A stretch of DNA of 64,000 nt. It comes from Agathobacter ruminis. Its GTDB lineage: Bacteria; Bacillota; Clostridia; Lachnospirales; Lachnospiraceae. The translations under genes and the position numbers were made by a program. How positions within the stretch are numbered: the stretch's first letter is position 1; each line of letters starts with the position of its first letter. The notes under the pieces are model-generated. The model was not told where the DNA came from. It saw nothing but the letters and a program-made list of their open reading frames with translations, and made no database searches. Below, piece after piece: positions 8,463 through 16,338 of the stretch. The stretch lies in the NCBI RefSeq assembly GCF_002735305.1, contig NZ_PDYG01000003.1:1-64000 (forward strand), written 5' to 3'.

Positions 8463-8491
8463 ATTATAGCGATTTTACATCTAAAACACAA
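8463..8491 (-). promoter_or_regulatory. phoH promoter
   Basis: On the minus strand TTGTGT (8486-8491), 17 bp, TATAAT (8463-8468). It lies just after the stop of the J-domain gene. Confidence 0.65.
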
Positions 8492-8498
8492 TATCTGA

Positions 8499-9248
8499 CT
8501 ATAACAAAAATAATTTAAACAATTCAACCTGTATTTCGATTCCTGTCAGAAATATCACAACCGTCCACAAAGGCATATTCACGAAGCGATTGACAAATGC
8601 GGCAAGTTTGCGGGAGGAAAGAACAGAAAAAATCCAAATCATTGACACGAATAATACGCGGACCATCCCCCGCATTCCAAATTGAGACGCAAACAATTCC
8701 GTCATCAAAAGCATTGCCACCGAACAAATCAGCATACAATCAAAAATTACATTTGTACCCAGAAACAATCGCCAGTAATTAGAGACATTCGTGGCCACCG
8801 AGTCAAATGATTGAAGCTGTGACGCAGTTGTTGCTGCCGGTTCTTTTTGTTTTGGATGCACAGTCTGTGCCGCTCTGCGATGCGCTTCAAAAGCCTCATG
8901 AAGATTTCGTTTAGATTCTTCATTGCGCATCTGGCGATATTTACGATCTGCATCATTATAATAATCCCAGCGGTCTTTCTTCCCTGTTGATTGTTTGTTT
9001 GTCTGTTGTTTGTTTGTCTGTTGTCTGTATTCTTCTTTTATAATTTTTCCGGCTTTGATCTCACCTTTTAAAATCAGATAAGCCTCCTGAATCATTGCGA
9101 ATTTTGATTGTGCATAATGATTCTGCGGATTGTTATCAGGATGTGAAAGATGCGCAGCCTGATAATAGATACGCCGAAGCTCATCCATACTAATATTTCG
9201 ATTTTCAATTCCAAGAATCAAATAAGCCTCATCAATCGTCATATCCAT
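8499..9248 (-). CDS. Membrane-anchored J-domain (DnaJ-like) protein
   Basis: A 249-residue protein. Residues about 3-62 are a J domain with the HPD tripeptide (AAHLSHPDNNPQNHY) that stimulates Hsp70 ATPase. A charged Gln/Lys-rich linker follows (KQQTNKQQTNKQ, an in-frame 15-bp repeat). Three hydrophobic segments fill the C-terminus (about 165-190, 195-215, 225-249). The zinc-finger and substrate domains of true DnaJ are absent, so it probably recruits DnaK to the membrane. ATG codons lie at 9248 and 9242 and a GTG at 9251, none with a strong ribosome binding site, so the start is uncertain. Confidence 0.75.
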   Translation of the reverse strand: MDMTIDEAYLILGIENRNISMDELRRIYYQAAHLSHPDNNPQNHYAQSKFAMIQEAYLILKGEIKAGKIIKEEYRQQTNKQQTNKQSTGKKDRWDYYNDADRKYRQMRNEESKRNLHEAFEAHRRAAQTVHPKQKEPAATTASQLQSFDSVATNVSNYWRLFLGTNVIFDCMLICSVAMLLMTELFASQFGMRGMVRVLFVSMIWIFSVLSSRKLAAFVNRFVNMPLWTVVIFLTGIEIQVELFKLFLL

Positions 9249-9263
9249 CACCCATTATTTTAC

Positions 9264-9296
9264 AAAAAAAGGAAGGCATGCACTGCATTACCTTCC
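9264..9296 (-). terminator. Terminator between promoter and start of the J-domain gene
   Basis: On the minus strand GGAAGG...CCTTCC (with TGCA-rich inner pairing) is followed by seven T. It serves the glycosyltransferase gene ending at 9327, but it also lies downstream of the strong promoter at 9312-9340, hence inside the J-domain leader. Confidence 0.75.
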
Positions 9297-9311
9297 GTGG
9301 TCTGTGAAAAT

Positions 9312-9340
9312 ATTATACTATCCGAATTACAATTTGACAA
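9312..9340 (-). promoter_or_regulatory. Promoter of the J-domain gene
   Basis: TTGTCA (9335-9340), 17 bp, TATAAT (9312-9317) on the minus strand, overlapping the last codons of the glycosyltransferase gene. Confidence 0.65.
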
Positions 9341-10985
9341 GAATCTGATTTTCATATTCCGGATCAGATACAAATTCTATATTTTCGTCCGTATTATGTT
9401 CTGCGGTATGCTTATTGGAAAGTTTCACTTTCTCATATGCGCCCATCTTAAACCATTCATACTCGGAATCAATATGTCCGAGATCAATCGCCCAATAACC
9501 TTTTTGGCTCAATTGATAAGCCAGCACTTTTGCAGCCGGTCCAAGCATCAAAAGAATCAGTTTTTCCTTACCATACTGAGTGATTGCTTCCATGATACGG
9601 TCTTTCATATCATACGCATTTCTTGATGGCCCGATGATGCGTGCAATGGATTTCGCATTGGCAAACAGATCATTGCCGCAGCCGGAACGAGATGTTGCCC
9701 CCTCCACAATCAGGATATCTCGTCCTTCCCAAATTTGTTTCAGTTTCGCGAAATAGCCTGCTGATTTGGATTTATCTTCCAAATCAATATACGGCCGTGA
9801 AATAAATGTTGAACCATACCACGGTGCTGTGCAGATTTCGCGATAAAAATTTAGATCTTTTTGCAGATTCAATTCCCAGAAATGGCGACAGTTGCTGTTA
9901 TATCGTTCTCGATTGTTAAATACATCCGACACACAAATCAGACAGTTTTCATTGCTCTTTTGCTGAAGAATATGCTTTAAATCATCTCCCAGCTGCACAG
10001 AATAATCCTGATAAGTGATCGAGCGTCCGCGAATCAAATCCATCTCACCGTCTCCAAAACGTGCAACAGAACAGTGATGTTTCAAAATATAATCCAGCGA
10101 ATCATCGATGTCTTTCACTTCAAAATCTACCGCAGACTGCTTTTGTCTGGAAATCGTCAGTGCCCGCAGCAAATCCTGTTTGGTAAAACATCCACCGGCG
10201 CAAACCGGTTGTAAATCCCGCACATTCTGGCAATATTTGCGATACTTCTCGTCATCGGTCTCCTGCACCTGTCTTTGTGCATCTTCCCAATCAGAAGCAA
10301 CAATTCCGATTCCGTTTTCCTTTACAAATTTGGCAATACACATATGTTCTTTTACAACAACAGGAATTCCTGCCGAAATGCATATACCAAGTTCAAGGGG
10401 CTGATTCATGGTATCATCCGACCAGACTTTCCCGAACCCACCCAATGATAAAGCGGTAATCAAATGGGATGGCTTTTTTGAACAGTCAATCGAATGAATC
10501 TCTTTTGTATTTACATGATCTGTGACAAGGCTGTCCGTCGGATAATCCTCAATTGTCCGTATGACAACACGATTTACAATCAAACCATATTCTACCAGAG
10601 AATGATGCATTTCTTTTGATGGCAATATGATAGCACTCGCGCGATTCAAAAAACGAACCGATTCCTCCAATTGATTCGGCTGCATTTGATTCACCATAAT
10701 AATCACACGAAGATTGCGATACGCCTGCATCTTATTCATCAACATTTCTTCAAAACGTTTTCCGTTGCTGGTCGGATATTGCAATACGATTGTGTCATCC
10801 GCAGAAAGCGATGCAATAATTCCATCAATGCGATGGCTCAATTCGTTATCATCATCTGCCGTTTCAGGCAGATAATAAATCCCCAGTTCTTTAAATCGCA
10901 AATCATTTGCGATCTGAGCCACAATCGACTGTCTTGTTGCATTTGCGGAAATCAAACCATTAATTTTGCTAATGTGAAAACCCAT
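9327..10985 (-). CDS. Two-domain glycosyltransferase: Gtf3-like plus GT-D (DUF1792)
   Basis: A 552-residue fusion. Residues 1-285 resemble Gtf3 (MGFHISKINGLISANATRQS, ELSHRIDGIIASL, DDTIVLQYP, GGFGKVW, ELGICISAGIPVVV). Residues about 290-525 match the GT-D fold first described for streptococcal DUF1792 enzymes, with the metal-binding DxE in RFGDGEMDLIRG (FGDGE at 310-314), then ICVSDVF, SRPYIDLEDK, ILIVEGATSRSGCGNDLF and IDLGHIDSEYEW. In streptococci separate GT-D and Gtf3 enzymes act one after another on serine-rich adhesins; here both activities appear on one chain. AGGGGAG precedes the ATG. It follows the sensor kinase gene by 15 bp, so both are co-transcribed. Confidence 0.85.
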   Translation of the reverse strand: MGFHISKINGLISANATRQSIVAQIANDLRFKELGIYYLPETADDDNELSHRIDGIIASLSADDTIVLQYPTSNGKRFEEMLMNKMQAYRNLRVIIMVNQMQPNQLEESVRFLNRASAIILPSKEMHHSLVEYGLIVNRVVIRTIEDYPTDSLVTDHVNTKEIHSIDCSKKPSHLITALSLGGFGKVWSDDTMNQPLELGICISAGIPVVVKEHMCIAKFVKENGIGIVASDWEDAQRQVQETDDEKYRKYCQNVRDLQPVCAGGCFTKQDLLRALTISRQKQSAVDFEVKDIDDSLDYILKHHCSVARFGDGEMDLIRGRSITYQDYSVQLGDDLKHILQQKSNENCLICVSDVFNNRERYNSNCRHFWELNLQKDLNFYREICTAPWYGSTFISRPYIDLEDKSKSAGYFAKLKQIWEGRDILIVEGATSRSGCGNDLFANAKSIARIIGPSRNAYDMKDRIMEAITQYGKEKLILLMLGPAAKVLAYQLSQKGYWAIDLGHIDSEYEWFKMGAYEKVKLSNKHTAEHNTDENIEFVSDPEYENQILVKL

Positions 10986-11000
10986 ATTTGTCTCCCCTTA

Positions 11001-12854
11001 TCATTCCTGATATTCAATCAAATCCTTTGGCAAATGTTTTAATATCATTTCATCAAGCTTATCCGGCAAAATCGGTTTTGACAAATAATCCGTAAAGCCC
11101 TCTTCCAGATATTTTTCTTTTGCACCATTGACCGCATTTGCGGAAAGCATAATCACCGGAGTGGACTCATTCGGCCCCGGTCCGTATCGTTTCATCTCAT
11201 GCAACATTTCAATTCCATTCATGTCCGGCATCATATGATCCAGGAAAATTAAATCAAACGATTCTTTTTTGAAATAGTCCAAACCTTCTTTTGCATTATC
11301 AACTGCAGTCACATTCATTTGTGCCTGCTTCAGCAATCCTGTAAACACTTTTAAATTCAGGTGATTGTCATCTACCACCAGAATTCTCGCTGAAACAGCT
11401 TTATACCATTTCTTGTAATCATACGTCTCCGGCTTTTCCTGCTGATATTGATCATTGACAATCTGCTGTTTCAAAGTAAACGAAAATGTGGAGCCGACAC
11501 CATAGGTGCTCTTCACTTTCAATTCACTATTCATCAGTTTCAAATATGAAGAGGCAATCGTCAAACCGAGACCGGTTCCGGGTTCATAACGTGTCTGTTC
11601 ATCTTCAATTCGTTCAAAGCTGTCAAATAATTTTGAGATATGCTCCGGTTTAATTCCAATACCGGTATCCGAAACTGCAAAATGTAATTCCACTTCATCT
11701 TTGCTTTTCTTTACACATTCAATCTTGAGCGAGACTTCTCCCTCTAAGGTATATTTCACAGCATTGTTCAACAGATTCAACAACACCTGCTTGATGCGCA
11801 AATCATCGCCGTATAATCTGCCCGGAATATCGGAATCCATCTGAAAAGAAATACGAAGTTCTTTTTTGCGCGCTTCTTCAACGATGATCGAATGCAGTTC
11901 ACGAATCATATGATTCATCTCATAAACCGCCGGAACGATTTGCAATTTGCCCGATTCAATCTTAGACGCATCCAGGATTTCATTGATAATATTCAAAAGC
12001 AGTTCTGCCGATTCTTTGATATCCTGACCATATTGACATACTTCATCCTGGCTGGATTCGCGCATAATCAGTTCGGAAAGTCCCATCACTCCATTGATTG
12101 GAGTACGAATCTCGTGACTCATCTTGGCAAGGAATTCCGATTTTGCCTTGTTTGCACTGATTGCAGACTGTTTTTCAATCTTCAACTGCTCGATCAAATG
12201 AATATCCGGGCTTTCCAAAGTCATGTAGATAGCAATCGAATTGATGGCAATGGCCATACTTGAGACCAGTGTCTCCGGATACAATGCCTGAATAATCAAA
12301 ATGATAAATTGTGTTCCATAAGCAATAAACAGCAATCGCTTTACCTGAACATTCACCTTTTTTCGGTTTCTCAATAATACAAATAAAGCGCAGAGGAAAT
12401 AAAATACCACGCAGACATATGCCACATAAGCCGCCGCGCCCATGGAATAGTCCGTATGCTCTCCATGCACATAATGAAGAGGCAGACACCAAATAGCGAT
12501 TGCCATCGCAATCCATGGAATTCCCCAAAGAAAGCGCACCCTGTGTGCCGAAGGTTTCATATCTATTACAACGCTATACGAGTATACAAAAATAAGCAGT
12601 AAGAAAAATGTCATACTGGTCAGATAAATATTATGCAAAATACGATTCAAAATCGGAGAAATCATTTCACGATGATTGACTGTATATACGGTAATCAAAT
12701 CAAACAAAAGATAGATCAATGCAGTGATGATTGTTGCCGAAAAAATGCGATGAACATATGATTTCACCCGCTTTGTCAGGAAATAATTTAAAATGATATA
12801 TAAGATAATTACAAGACAGGAAATCTGTAATTTTACATTCATAAAAAACATCAT
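11001..12854 (-). CDS. Hybrid sensor histidine kinase with seven-helix membrane region
   Basis: A 617-residue protein. Residues about 5-212 hold roughly seven hydrophobic segments (7TM-like sensor). A HisKA domain follows with phospho-acceptor H247 (FLAKMSHEIRTPINGVM), an HATPase domain (NLLNNAVKYT, SDTGIGI, GTGLGLTI), and a C-terminal receiver domain (ILVVDDNHLNLKVF, phospho-accepting D539 in IFLDHMMPDMNG). There is no output domain and no response regulator gene next to it, so the downstream partner is unknown. The short gap to the glycosyltransferase gene suggests that the pair is expressed together. The AAGGAG ribosome site favours the ATG at 12854. Confidence 0.9.
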   Translation of the reverse strand: MMFFMNVKLQISCLVIILYIILNYFLTKRVKSYVHRIFSATIITALIYLLFDLITVYTVNHREMISPILNRILHNIYLTSMTFFLLLIFVYSYSVVIDMKPSAHRVRFLWGIPWIAMAIAIWCLPLHYVHGEHTDYSMGAAAYVAYVCVVFYFLCALFVLLRNRKKVNVQVKRLLFIAYGTQFIILIIQALYPETLVSSMAIAINSIAIYMTLESPDIHLIEQLKIEKQSAISANKAKSEFLAKMSHEIRTPINGVMGLSELIMRESSQDEVCQYGQDIKESAELLLNIINEILDASKIESGKLQIVPAVYEMNHMIRELHSIIVEEARKKELRISFQMDSDIPGRLYGDDLRIKQVLLNLLNNAVKYTLEGEVSLKIECVKKSKDEVELHFAVSDTGIGIKPEHISKLFDSFERIEDEQTRYEPGTGLGLTIASSYLKLMNSELKVKSTYGVGSTFSFTLKQQIVNDQYQQEKPETYDYKKWYKAVSARILVVDDNHLNLKVFTGLLKQAQMNVTAVDNAKEGLDYFKKESFDLIFLDHMMPDMNGIEMLHEMKRYGPGPNESTPVIMLSANAVNGAKEKYLEEGFTDYLSKPILPDKLDEMILKHLPKDLIEYQE

Positions 12855-12927
12855 ATACCCTTTCTCCTTACCAAACTCTTTTATATGATATCATATTTTA
12901 TCTTTTGCATAAATAGAAAACCCACAC

Positions 12928-12958
12928 AAAAGAAAAGAGACGCCTCAAACGGCATCTC
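12928..12958 (-). terminator. Terminator of the FAD-reductase operon
   Basis: On the minus strand GAGATGCC-GTTTGA-GGCGTCTC is followed by TTTTCTTTT, 35 bp after the operon's last stop codon. Confidence 0.75.
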
Positions 12959-12992
12959 CTTTCTTTGTATATGGAAATTAGTCAGCTAGCAA

Positions 12993-14471
12993 TTATAAGC
13001 TATCAATATATTCCGATGCATTCTCTCCGGCCATTCTTCCTGAGTTCAGGCAGAATCCCATTGTATTACCTGCAAATGTAAATGGATAGCAATCTCCATA
13101 AATTGCACATGCATCAGTACCAACTGCATATAATCCCGGAATGGTCTCAGATTCCTGTGTAACAACTTCACACATATGATTGATCTTGATACCACCTAAA
13201 GTACCGTAAGCACCTGCATAGAATTCCAATGCATAGAACGGTCCTTTTGCAATCGGATACAGGAAGCGACGATCCTTTTCAAACAAATCATCCCAGCCGG
13301 CTTCACACATATCATTGTATTCTTCAACGGTGTCAAGGAATTTGTCTACCGGAACACCAATGCTCTCTGCAAGTTCTTCCAGGGTATCAGCCTTGTGCAG
13401 ATACTGATATCCTCTTGCAAGTGCTTCCTCAGTCACTTCATCCCAGTCTTCAAATACACGGTCTCCATGTACATGGTCCAAAAGATCAGGGCCGTTCTTC
13501 TTGTATTTCTTAATCATCTTGGTATCCATAATAGAAATACCAACATTCTGAGGCTGACTTACAATTGCATTACCGGTAAAGGTTGAGTTTGGTGCCATAT
13601 CTTCGTTCATGAAACGCTCACCGCTTTTATTGACCCAAAGACCAGGCTGACGGAATGCACCATCCAACGAGAATACGGACATATTATCAGGACACTGATA
13701 CATAAGTTCCATCATCATCTTTGAATGACCTGCACCTGCTTCCCATGCCATGCGGATACCATCACCCTTCATACCAGGGATACGGAATGAGAATAAATCC
13801 TTGCCCCATTCATATCCGAAGCGCTCCTTGATCAGTTCAGGGTTGTCTCCGAATCCACCTGTTGCAATGATGACAGCCTTTGCACGGATTTCATATTCAT
13901 CATCCTTGCCTTTTGCGCGTACACCGACAGCTTTTCCGTCTTCCATAATAATGGACTCGCCGGCTGTTTCAAACATGAATTTTACGCCCAATTCGTTCGC
14001 GCGTTCTGTCAATTTCTTGATCATTGCACCGGCACAGCGTGGTCCCGGAGCTCCGCCACCCTCAGGTTTTACACAATGTGCAGTCGGATATGCAGTTGCA
14101 TATGCACGCTCATTCTCATTTACCGCATATGCTGTAATCAGTCCGCAAAACTCTACGCCCATATCTTCCAGCCATTCAATGGTAGAAGCAGTCTTCTCAT
14201 AATACTTTTTGATCAGGCGTGCATCACCGTTCCAGTGGATGAAGTTCATATGCTTTCTCCATGCTTCTGCAGGAGTCATATTGAAGTTTGCTGCTCTCTG
14301 ATACTTGGTACCGATTGCAAGTGGTGACATACCCATATTGGCAGCTCCACCTGTAATATTGCTCTTCTCAACAGCAATTACTTCCTTTCCTTCTTCTGCT
14401 GCAGCAACGCATGCTGCCAAGCCGGAAAGGCCTGCAGCAACAACTACTACATCTGTTGTCAAATTCGTCAT
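12993..14471 (-). CDS. FAD-dependent reductase/dehydrogenase (fumarate reductase flavoprotein-like)
   Basis: A 492-residue soluble flavoprotein of the FAD_binding_2 family (fumarate/urocanate reductase, ketosteroid dehydrogenase-like). The N-terminal dinucleotide fold reads VVVVAAGLSGLAACVAAAEEGKEV; the usual first Gly of GxGxxG is Ala here. Other family marks are SNITGGAANMGMSP, KAVIIATGGFGDN, and a C-terminal GLYAVGTDACAIYGDCYPFTFAGNTMGF. No signal peptide or haem motif is seen, so it is probably cytoplasmic and paired with a flavin reductase such as the one at the head of the operon. The substrate is unknown; the neighbour suggests an unsaturated aromatic or polyphenol intermediate. AGGAGG precedes the ATG. 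Confidence 0.85.
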   Translation of the reverse strand: MTNLTTDVVVVAAGLSGLAACVAAAEEGKEVIAVEKSNITGGAANMGMSPLAIGTKYQRAANFNMTPAEAWRKHMNFIHWNGDARLIKKYYEKTASTIEWLEDMGVEFCGLITAYAVNENERAYATAYPTAHCVKPEGGGAPGPRCAGAMIKKLTERANELGVKFMFETAGESIIMEDGKAVGVRAKGKDDEYEIRAKAVIIATGGFGDNPELIKERFGYEWGKDLFSFRIPGMKGDGIRMAWEAGAGHSKMMMELMYQCPDNMSVFSLDGAFRQPGLWVNKSGERFMNEDMAPNSTFTGNAIVSQPQNVGISIMDTKMIKKYKKNGPDLLDHVHGDRVFEDWDEVTEEALARGYQYLHKADTLEELAESIGVPVDKFLDTVEEYNDMCEAGWDDLFEKDRRFLYPIAKGPFYALEFYAGAYGTLGGIKINHMCEVVTQESETIPGLYAVGTDACAIYGDCYPFTFAGNTMGFCLNSGRMAGENASEYIDSL

Positions 14472-14483
14472 AATCCTAACCTC

Positions 14484-15224
14484 CTAATGATTTTTTATAA
14501 TATTATCTGAGATATGTCGAAATGTTCCATCTTCTGTTTTGGTCACTCTTAAATCAAAGTGTACATTCTGATAAGGATCCGGATGGTCCTTCCACAATTC
14601 GTATAATTGTGGAAGGAAATACCGAAGCCTGCCGGACTCATATTGCAAATGCGACGTGGTATCCGGCATACAGATATTTTGTTCCTTCAGAGTACGTAAA
14701 TCTTTTTCCTCCATAATCTGAACCGTTCGCCATAAGATTCCGCCCTCTGTGTCCTCATACATGTGTACCAGTGTTGTTTGCGCCGGTCCTAGGTGCCCTT
14801 GTGCAATCCAACAATGTTCATAGCAAGTCGTATAAGGATATTTCTCCATGCCCACTCTGGTAATTACCATCGGATGAACCGGATCAAACTCATAGGATGC
14901 TTCAACTGATCCTTCGTACCCCACTTCACACGGAGGAACAATCCATTCAAACCCATAATGTTCACCCGGCGCCCACAGATGATAGCCTTTTTCAAGGTTT
15001 CCCCACCACCAGTCTATCATCTCGGCATTTACTCCCAAAACCAGTTCGGTCACATCAACCGTCGTAACCAAATCGGCCTCTTTAAATTTCTGATGAAACT
15101 CCAGCGGAGCAATATCTGTCAATACTTCACACCGGTCATATGGTAATCTCTCATATACCGGGGGGATTTCTCCCTCTTTATAAATCCGGCGCTGTCCGCC
15201 ATTGAAAATCATTTTTTCACTCAT
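14484..15224 (-). CDS. Phloretin/2,4-diacetylphloroglucinol hydrolase-like C-C hydrolase
   Basis: A 246-residue protein resembling PhlG/phloretin hydrolase, zinc enzymes that cut the aryl-acyl C-C bond of acylphloroglucinols. The family landmark WWW at 72-74 is followed by YHLWAPGEHYGFEW (candidate zinc ligand H89), and the C-terminal HxxxE pair is H192/E196 in TTSHLQYESG, followed by RYFLPQLYELW. It is some 50 residues shorter than PhlG. In Eubacterium ramulus, a related gut organism, phloretin hydrolase takes part in flavonoid breakdown. Flanking flavin enzymes and a divergent PucR-type regulator fit an inducible catabolic operon. The actual substrate is inference. Confidence 0.75.
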   Translation of the reverse strand: MSEKMIFNGGQRRIYKEGEIPPVYERLPYDRCEVLTDIAPLEFHQKFKEADLVTTVDVTELVLGVNAEMIDWWWGNLEKGYHLWAPGEHYGFEWIVPPCEVGYEGSVEASYEFDPVHPMVITRVGMEKYPYTTCYEHCWIAQGHLGPAQTTLVHMYEDTEGGILWRTVQIMEEKDLRTLKEQNICMPDTTSHLQYESGRLRYFLPQLYELWKDHPDPYQNVHFDLRVTKTEDGTFRHISDNIIKNH

Positions 15225-15226
15225 TG

Positions 15227-16171
15227 TTATACACCAGGGAAAGTAATTGCCTTATACTTTGGCAATTTCTGTGCCACTTCCTCGCGTTTCTTAGGATCCA
15301 TAAAGAATCCCCCCTGTGTTTCCGCAATCTCATCGCAATGGATTCCACGTCCTTCTTCTGTGGTACGATCGCGCTCAAGACCGTTTTCGGCAATAACAAA
15401 TTTCCATTTGCCATCGTCTGTCTTAACCAAATCTCCGCCGGCGCCGCATACAACACATTCGATTGGATACTGTAAACCTTTCCACTGTGGTTCTCCGAGA
15501 CATAATGCATTGCTGTGGCAGTTTGGACACCAGCCTGCTTCCGGATTTCCAAGCCATTTGCGTTCTGCAACAGGAGTATTTAATGCTTTCATAATATTCT
15601 GTCCGATTTCTCTCGCACGGGCAATCTTTTCATCATACAATAATACCTGTGCCGGAGCCGGAACCTGTGTTGCCATAAACATATCAACAATCTTAAAGCT
15701 ATTGGTAAATGTTGTTGCCTGCATGCACTCCAATGCCATTGACTGCCATGATCTGGTAGAACCGCCAACTGCAATCAAAGCACCAACACGATCACGCGGA
15801 GCGATTGCACCGATCTTGGTCAAAAATGCAGATTCATACGCCAAATTGCGATGCATGAATTTCAGGAATAATGAGGATGGCATCAAATCATAGGTCGGAG
15901 CCGAGAAAATAACAGCGTCCTGATCCAACATCACTTCCATAATCTTCTTTTTGTCATCCTTGTCATCCAAAGAACATCCGGTATGCTTACCCATTGACAT
16001 TCCAATTGTGCAGGAAGTACATCCGTTACAATCAATAATTTCATAGTCCTTCAAATTAATCATTGTTACTTCTGCACCCTGTTCCTGGCATGCAACAAGC
16101 GCCTCTTTCAGCAAAATTTCACAGTTGCTGTCCTTGCGTCCGGCTGTAACGCCCATAACTTTAAAACCCAT
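15227..16171 (-). CDS. NAD(P)H-dependent FMN reductase with C-terminal zinc ribbon
   Basis: A 314-residue protein. Residues 1-190 are a flavodoxin-like FMN reductase: VMGVTAGRKDSNCEILL, the C48-C51-C54 cluster in DCNGCTSC, and IFSAPTYDLMPSS. Residues about 210-255 contain two Cys pairs (WCPNCHSNALC, IECVVCGAG) that could bind zinc or iron. It probably supplies reduced flavin or electrons to the FAD reductase of the same operon. The start is the ATG at 16171 behind AAGGAGAG. It leads the operon and ends 2 bp before the hydrolase start. Confidence 0.82.
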   Translation of the reverse strand: MGFKVMGVTAGRKDSNCEILLKEALVACQEQGAEVTMINLKDYEIIDCNGCTSCTIGMSMGKHTGCSLDDKDDKKKIMEVMLDQDAVIFSAPTYDLMPSSLFLKFMHRNLAYESAFLTKIGAIAPRDRVGALIAVGGSTRSWQSMALECMQATTFTNSFKIVDMFMATQVPAPAQVLLYDEKIARAREIGQNIMKALNTPVAERKWLGNPEAGWCPNCHSNALCLGEPQWKGLQYPIECVVCGAGGDLVKTDDGKWKFVIAENGLERDRTTEEGRGIHCDEIAETQGGFFMDPKKREEVAQKLPKYKAITFPGV

Positions 16172-16253
16172 GTCTCTCTCCTTCTCGTTCAACATATTGT
16201 TAAGAAAATATCTATGTTTCATATTTTAGAGTAGAACTGTCTTGTATACAAGG

Positions 16254-16313
16254 TACACTTTGTGTTGTTTTGGCACAAATTTAAATGCAATCTGATACAC
16301 TTTGTGCTATTAT
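16254..16313. promoter_or_regulatory. Divergent control region with two TACACTTTGTG repeats
   Basis: The 11-mer TACACTTTGTG occurs at 16254-16264 and 16296-16306, 42 bp (four helical turns) apart, with an inverted GGCACAAA between them. A -10-like TATTAT lies at 16308-16313 just before the PucR-type gene. This is the likely operator pair for control of both divergent transcripts. Confidence 0.5.
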
Positions 16314-16338
16314 AGTAATAGTTTTTTAGGAGGTCGAT

